This document shows positions 4,630 to 8,969 of a DNA stretch of 8,969 nucleotides, in pieces; position 1 is the first letter of the stretch, and each line of letters begins with the position of its first letter. The notes beneath the pieces were generated by a model. The model saw only the letters and a program-made list of their open reading frames with translations, was not told where the DNA came from and did not search any database. The DNA is from Flavobacteriaceae bacterium (lineage in GTDB: Bacteria > Bacteroidota > Bacteroidia > Flavobacteriales > Flavobacteriaceae): contig JAAZVG010000055.1 in NCBI GenBank assembly GCA_018623655.1, positions 1 through 8,969 on the forward strand, written 5' to 3'. The translations under genes and the position numbers were made by a program.

Positions 4630-7583
4630 TGTATCTACAATGCCACAGTTATTACAGCCTACGATACGGAACGATCTCAGAAGAAGAGCTCGTCGACCTA
4701 GCTATTGCTAAAGGTTATTCTTTCGCCGCACTAACCGACATCAACAACAGTGCTGCTGTATTATCCTTTGTTAAATACTGTCAAAAAAAAAGCATACAAC
4801 CTATTATAGGTATTGACTGCCGAAATAAAAACTCAAAGGCTTATGTAGCAATCGCGAGAAGTACACAAGGTTTCTATAATCTCAATCAATTCGTATCAGA
4901 GGTTCAAGCCTCAAAAAAAGGATATCCAAAATATGCTCCAAATCTCGACGAGGTAAGCTTTATTTACCCCTTTACTCAGGTACAAATTGAAAATTTACAA
5001 ATCACACTTCCCAATCATTATATAGGGGTATCAATCAAAGACCTCAACCGCTTGCGATTTAGCAGACTTATTGAAAACAAAGAACAACTTGTATTTCTTA
5101 GCCCTGTCAGTTTTCGGTCTAAAAGAGACTTTAATACCCATCGACTTCTAAGGGCTATTAACAGTAACACATTACTCAGCAAACTAGCCGTCGAAGAACA
5201 AGGAGATATCGATCATCAAATGCTTGATATCGACGAATTAAAAAAAGCGGTTAACGATCTTGACTTTTTATTAGAGCAAACCACGAGCCTCAGCAAAAAA
5301 TGCTCATTTGAGTATTCTTTTGACCCCAGACTCCCTTCAGAAAACCAACAATTATTTGGGAAAAAACAGGAAGAAGATGAGTGGCTACTCAGGCGTTTAT
5401 GTCAAGAAGGCATAGCGTACCGGTATCCTAACGAAAAACCCAAAGAGCTGCACGTACGACTAGCTAAAGAACTGCAATTGATCTGTGAAAAATCCTTTAC
5501 CACCTATTTCTTAATTAACTGGGATCTCACTAGAGAAGCTAGAAAGAGAGGTTTTTTCTATGTAGGAAGAGGTAGTGGGGCCAATAGCCTTGTAGCTTAT
5601 CTCTTACGCATTACTGATGTCGATCCTATCGAGCTCAATCTCTACTTTGAGCGTTTTATTAACAAATACCGAAGTAGCCCTCCCGATTTTGACATTGATT
5701 TTTCTTGGCGAGAACGAGACCAAATGATTCAATATTTATTTGAGAGGTATTTCAATGTGTGTTTACTAGGCGCATATGTAACCTTTCAAAAAAGAGCAGT
5801 AATCAGAGAAATCGGAAAAGTATTTGGACTCTCTAAGGAAGAAATTGATGCACTAGTAGCTAATACAAAACCCCTAGGTCGCAACAAGGAGAGTGATGAG
5901 CTGCAGAGACTAGTATTGCACTATTCTAAGTTTATTGAAGGCCTACCCAATCACTTTAGCATACATGCCGGAGGGATGCTTATTACTGAAAAGCCTATAC
6001 ACTATTATGCCACTACCTTTTTTCCACCCAAAGGGTTTCGAACGATACATCTTGATATGCACATCGCTGAAGACGCTAGGCTTCACAAATTCGATATCCT
6101 ATCTCAACGAGGTCTATCAAAGATTGCAGACGCAATACAGCTTATCGAACAAAATCAAAATAAGTGTGTAGATATTCACCAAATTGAAACCCTTAAACAC
6201 GACGCTAACATCAATAAACTATTAGCCCGAGGCGACTGTATGGGGTGTTTCTACATCGAATCTCCCGCTATGCGAATGCTCTTACAGAAACTTAAAGTGA
6301 ATAATTACTTAAGTCTTGTTGCTGCGAGCTCGATTATTAGACCCGGGGTTTCTCAAAGTGGAATGATGAATGAATATATACTGAGACATCAAAATCCTGA
6401 AAAAATACACCAAAGAGCCAACCCTGTACTTCTAAGCATTATGCCCGAGACCTATGGAGTTATGGTTTATCAGGAAGATGTCATCAAAGTCGCACACTAT
6501 TACGGAGGTTTAAGTCTTGCTGAAGCCGATGTACTACGCAGAGGAATGAGTGGTAAGTCGAGATCAAAGGCTGAATTCAACCGTATCAAGGCACAATTTT
6601 TCGAAAACGGTAAACAAAAAGGGTATCCCGAAGAAGAAGTAAGTGAAGTATGGAGACAAATCGAAAGTTTCGCTGGCTATGCCTTTGCCAAGGGGCACTC
6701 CGCTTCTTATGCTGTTGAGAGTTATCAAAGTTTATTCCTTAGGGCCTACTATCCACTTGAATATCTGACGGCTGTAATCAATAATGGAGGAGGATTCTAC
6801 GGGATAGAATTCTATCTCAAAGAAGCGGGTAGACTAGGTGCAAGAGTGCATACCCCTTGTATCAACAAGAGCAATATTGAACATAAGATCATCCAAAACG
6901 AATTATACCTAGGCTTTATAGCTCTTAAAGAATTAGAAGAACGAAGCGTTATAAAAATAGTAGAGGCCAGAACTAGAGGGAAATTCAAAAGTTTATTTGA
7001 CTTTATTGACCGGGTACCCATAGGCAGTTCGCAAATAGAACTTTTAATACGGGCCGGAGCCTTCAGCTTCACCCATGAAAATAAACACTCGCTATTATGG
7101 CAAGCGTTAGGTTTAAAAAATAGCGAACAAAGAACCTTTCAACCTAAACTTTTCGCCTCAGAGCGAAAGGGAGTAAGTCTAGCACATCTCAAAGAATCAG
7201 CAATCGAAAGAACCTATGAACTCTGGGAACTTTTAGGATTTCCACTTTCAATGACTTTTGAACTTTTAAAAACTCCCATTCAAGGCGTTACCGCAGACCA
7301 ACTAGAACACTACGATCGAAAGGAAGTGCGAATACTAGGTTATCTGGTTACGGTGAAAAATACTAAAACAAAGAATGGAAAGATCATGCAGTTTGCCACC
7401 TACTTAGATGTAAACGGCGCCGTTTTTGACACCACTTCATTTCCTGAAACAGCTCAAAAATATCCCGTACTATCAAAAGGAATCTACCTTATCGAAGGAT
7501 TCGTCTGTACAGAATTCGGGTTCAGGAGTATTGAAGTAAAAAGAAAGGAGCGCTGCGAATATCTAAGTAATACCTCCAATTAA
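4629..7583 (+). CDS. Short C-family DNA polymerase III alpha-like subunit (DnaE2/ImuC-like, second dnaE)
   Basis: This 984-residue protein is a C-family polymerase, shorter than replicative DnaE (about 1160 residues, and much longer in Flavobacteria). It is probably an accessory translesion enzyme partnered with the upstream Y-family polymerase. The N-terminal PHP domain is degenerate: the first HxH reads Q4-C5-H6 and T-D-H reads T36-D37-I38, so proofreading by PHP is unlikely. The nucleotide-binding G313-R-G-S-G-A-N block and catalytic Asp355, Asp357 (P-D-F-D-I-D-F) and Asp489 (K-F-D-I-L) are intact. A tandem helix-hairpin-helix region lies around 760-815, Q838-P-K-L-F842 is a clamp-binding peptide, and an OB fold spans about 895-975. 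It stops there, without the tau-binding C-terminal domain of replicative DnaE. Translation is coupled to dinB by TAATG. Confidence 0.92.
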   Translation: MYLQCHSYYSLRYGTISEEELVDLAIAKGYSFAALTDINNSAAVLSFVKYCQKKSIQPIIGIDCRNKNSKAYVAIARSTQGFYNLNQFVSEVQASKKGYPKYAPNLDEVSFIYPFTQVQIENLQITLPNHYIGVSIKDLNRLRFSRLIENKEQLVFLSPVSFRSKRDFNTHRLLRAINSNTLLSKLAVEEQGDIDHQMLDIDELKKAVNDLDFLLEQTTSLSKKCSFEYSFDPRLPSENQQLFGKKQEEDEWLLRRLCQEGIAYRYPNEKPKELHVRLAKELQLICEKSFTTYFLINWDLTREARKRGFFYVGRGSGANSLVAYLLRITDVDPIELNLYFERFINKYRSSPPDFDIDFSWRERDQMIQYLFERYFNVCLLGAYVTFQKRAVIREIGKVFGLSKEEIDALVANTKPLGRNKESDELQRLVLHYSKFIEGLPNHFSIHAGGMLITEKPIHYYATTFFPPKGFRTIHLDMHIAEDARLHKFDILSQRGLSKIADAIQLIEQNQNKCVDIHQIETLKHDANINKLLARGDCMGCFYIESPAMRMLLQKLKVNNYLSLVAASSIIRPGVSQSGMMNEYILRHQNPEKIHQRANPVLLSIMPETYGVMVYQEDVIKVAHYYGGLSLAEADVLRRGMSGKSRSKAEFNRIKAQFFENGKQKGYPEEEVSEVWRQIESFAGYAFAKGHSASYAVESYQSLFLRAYYPLEYLTAVINNGGGFYGIEFYLKEAGRLGARVHTPCINKSNIEHKIIQNELYLGFIALKELEERSVIKIVEARTRGKFKSLFDFIDRVPIGSSQIELLIRAGAFSFTHENKHSLLWQALGLKNSEQRTFQPKLFASERKGVSLAHLKESAIERTYELWELLGFPLSMTFELLKTPIQGVTADQLEHYDRKEVRILGYLVTVKNTKTKNGKIMQFATYLDVNGAVFDTTSFPETAQKYPVLSKGIYLIEGFVCTEFGFRSIEVKRKERCEYLSNTSN

Positions 7584-8284
7584 AAATTTAAATAAAATGG
7601 CGCTGTAAGATGACGATATTCTTCGGTATAAAGATGTCTTTCAATCTCGATCACTAATTCTTCTCGCTCAGCTACTATTGCCGAGGTCGTTTTTTGAAGT
7701 TCTAGCATCACCCGCTTTACTGGCAACTCTGCACGGCCCTTGACCAGACAATACCTTCTGATTTTAAATCCAGTATCTACGGCAATCGTTTGTGCCTCTG
7801 AAAAACGGTCAAAGGGCAAGATCAGCGAGAAAACTCCTCCCTCATTCAGAATACGATAGGCTGATTTAATTAGTTCATTAAGCGGCAAATGCTTCGAATT
7901 TCTCGCAACGGTTCTTGTATTTTTATGGGTATTAGTTCCCTGAAAATATGGCGGATTCGAAACAATCAAATCAAAGTCAGAGGCAATAACTAAGGAGTTG
8001 TCTAAAAAATCACCCTTTAATACTGCGAGTCTCTCTGACCAGGGTGAATTGAAAAAATTAGTCCTAGTAGCCTTATAAGCACGATCATCAATATCAATTG
8101 CGGTAATATTGCTTGAAGGGAAACGCTGGGCTAATTGAAGAGCAATTAAGCCAGTACCGCAACCTACATCTAAAATCTTCTTAGGATTCGATGTACGAGA
8201 CCAGGCGCCAAGTAGTACTCCATCAGTACCGACTTTCATCGCAACATCGCTATCATTTATGGAAAATTCTTTGAATCTAAACAC
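7580..8284 (-). CDS. trmN6: tRNA1(Val) (adenine37-N6)-methyltransferase
   Basis: This 234-residue SAM-dependent methyltransferase is of the TrmN6/YfiC type, which modifies A37 of tRNA-Val in E. coli. The SAM loop is D39-V-G-C-G-T-G45, an acidic ribose-binding residue follows in A-I-D64-I-D, and the catalytic N110-P-P-Y113 is that of N6-adenine methyltransferases. The N-terminal F-R-F-K-E-F-S-I-N and V-G-T-D-G-V-L-L-G-A-W segments are characteristic of this subfamily. It starts with GTG at 8282-8284, two bases after the rimM stop, which makes an operon very likely. The gene ends tail to tail with dnaE, overlapping it by four bases. A different adenine target in this phylum cannot be excluded. 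Confidence 0.9.
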   Translation of the reverse strand: MFRFKEFSINDSDVAMKVGTDGVLLGAWSRTSNPKKILDVGCGTGLIALQLAQRFPSSNITAIDIDDRAYKATRTNFFNSPWSERLAVLKGDFLDNSLVIASDFDLIVSNPPYFQGTNTHKNTRTVARNSKHLPLNELIKSAYRILNEGGVFSLILPFDRFSEAQTIAVDTGFKIRRYCLVKGRAELPVKRVMLELQKTTSAIVAEREELVIEIERHLYTEEYRHLTAPFYLNF

Positions 8285-8286
8285 CC

Positions 8287-8814
8287 TTAGGGCTCTAAAT
8301 AAAGTTCTATAAGGCCGTTAGGCGCTGATACCAAGATACGCTTTTGGTCTTTATCTATCGAATCAATGATTTCATCCACCGCAGGTAGTAGAACTTCTTT
8401 ACCCTTGTGATCAATTATAAAAATGGCCTGAGTTGAACTGTCATTTACACCAACTAATTCTCCGATACTACCAAAAGAACGATCAACCACTTCGAAACTA
8501 ATCAGTTCATGATAATAATACTGCCCCTCTTCTAATTCAGGAAGTTCACTGAGTGGACGATAAATTGATTTGCCGATTAGGCCGGTGGCATCTAATTCAG
8601 AATCAACCCCTTCAAACTTGACCCGAAGCGAACCATTATGCCAACGGGAGCGCTCAATAAAAAATGGAACCAATTCATGCTCTAACCGAACAAAAACAGA
8701 TTCCATTTCATGATATTCACCAGGGTAATCAGTGTCTAATTTTAAAAGTACCTCACCCTTGAAGCTAAACTTTGATGCGATATGTCCTAGTTGATAGCAG
8801 GACTCGAGTCGCAT
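8287..8814 (-). CDS. rimM: Ribosome maturation factor RimM
   Basis: This 175-residue protein helps mature the 30S ribosomal head, acting on 16S rRNA and protein S19. The N-terminal beta-barrel domain (about residues 1-90) opens with L-G-H-I-x-x-K-F-S-F-K-G-E-V, the RimM signature. The C-terminal PRC-barrel begins at E-G-Q-Y-Y-Y-H-E-L and contains the conserved G-K-E-V-L-L-P-A-V-D-E block near 138-149. Its length is normal for the family. It lies nine bases after the stop of the putative rpsP, matching the widespread rpsP-rimM order; trmN6 follows in the position where trmD is found in many other bacteria. Confidence 0.95.
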   Translation of the reverse strand: MRLESCYQLGHIASKFSFKGEVLLKLDTDYPGEYHEMESVFVRLEHELVPFFIERSRWHNGSLRVKFEGVDSELDATGLIGKSIYRPLSELPELEEGQYYYHELISFEVVDRSFGSIGELVGVNDSSTQAIFIIDHKGKEVLLPAVDEIIDSIDKDQKRILVSAPNGLIELYLEP

Positions 8815-8823
8815 AAAACCAAT

Positions 8824-8969
8824 TATTCAGCTGGTTTCTCTTCGTCAGAAGACTCCTCTGCAGGAGCTTCTTCAGTAGCAGGAGCTTCAACTGTTTCGTC
8901 AGAAGACTCCTCTGCAGGAGCTTCTTCAGTAGCAGGAGCTTCAACTGTTTCGTCAGAAGACTCCTCTGC
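8824..8969 (-). CDS. rpsP: Probable 30S ribosomal protein S16, C-terminal acidic tail only
   Basis: Only the last 48 codons are in the window, ending at TAA (8824-8826 on the + strand). They encode a low-complexity tail rich in Ala, Glu, Ser, Pro and Thr, built from an 18-residue repeat (A-E-E-S-S-D-E-T-V-E-A-P-A-T-E-E-A-P) and finishing D-E-E-K-P-A-E. The conserved S16 fold is outside the window, so the identity rests on position directly upstream of rimM and on my knowledge that Bacteroidota S16 proteins often carry such extensions. The tail is strongly negative and probably disordered. Another secreted or acidic-tailed protein is possible but less likely. Confidence 0.7.
8844..8969. repeat. 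Perfect 54-bp tandem repeat within the rpsP tail
   Basis: Two complete copies (8844-8897 and 8898-8951) are identical at every base, and a third begins at 8952 and runs off the window for at least 18 bases. The unit is 18 codons, so copy-number changes keep the reading frame. Identity at synonymous positions indicates recent duplication or ongoing homogenisation. Confidence 0.93.

Noticed and set aside
5935..6171. Open frame of 78 codons on the + strand within dnaE
   Set aside because: This is an alternate frame across a conserved part of the polymerase domain, with no supporting signals.
6812..7072. Open frame of 86 codons antisense to dnaE
   Set aside because: It mirrors dnaE codons, and its hydrophobic stretches are explained by complementing Glu/Lys-rich sequence.
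8841..8969. CRISPR-like array
   Set aside because: The repeats are contiguous without unique spacers and keep an open reading frame, so they are coding tandem repeats.

Overview
The window reads as a chromosomal segment from a Bacteroidota bacterium, most likely a marine Flavobacteriales-type lineage. This rests on TAnnTTTG-type -7 promoter boxes, A/T-rich leaders without clear Shine-Dalgarno sequences, protein versions typical of that phylum (HemW, cyclase-family hydrolase, M20 dipeptidase tail), and an acidic Ala/Glu-rich extension on the protein encoded just before rimM. The genus cannot be fixed from the sequence alone.

Layout. (1) Bases 1-203, + strand: the last 66 residues of an M20 metallopeptidase whose end overlaps the next gene tail to tail. 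(2) Bases 190-3186, - strand, read right to left: a nitroreductase-family flavoprotein, ruvC, hemW and a cyclase-family hydrolase. The ruvC/hemW and hemW/cyclase junctions overlap as TAATG and ATGA, so at least these three genes form a translationally coupled unit. (3) Bases 3187-3414: a 228-bp divergent regulatory region. On the - strand it holds a -7 box, competing hairpins and an intrinsic terminator, which together look like a small RNA of about 90 nt or a leader attenuator. On the + strand it holds a 30-bp near-palindrome against the -7 box of the next operon. (4) Bases 3415-7583, + strand: a two-gene operon of a catalytically intact Y-family polymerase (Pol IV/DinB type) and a short 984-residue DnaE-type C-family polymerase, overlapping as TAATG. 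(5) Bases 7580-8969, - strand: rpsP (3' end only), rimM and trmN6, a ribosome and tRNA maturation operon running towards the polymerase operon.

How the genes work together. The polymerase pair looks like a mutagenic translesion-synthesis cassette, comparable in concept to imuB-dnaE2 of Proteobacteria and Actinobacteria. It differs in that the Y-family member keeps its catalytic acidic residues. Both proteins carry an apparent sliding-clamp peptide (QINLF and QPKLF). No imuA or LexA-type gene lies beside them, so the 30-bp palindrome is the best local clue to control. Most other genes are ordinary housekeeping. The points worth following up are the palindromic operator with a near-leaderless GTG start, the candidate small RNA, the loss of the HNxxYW histidine in HemW, and perfect 54-bp coding repeats at the end of the putative rpsP.
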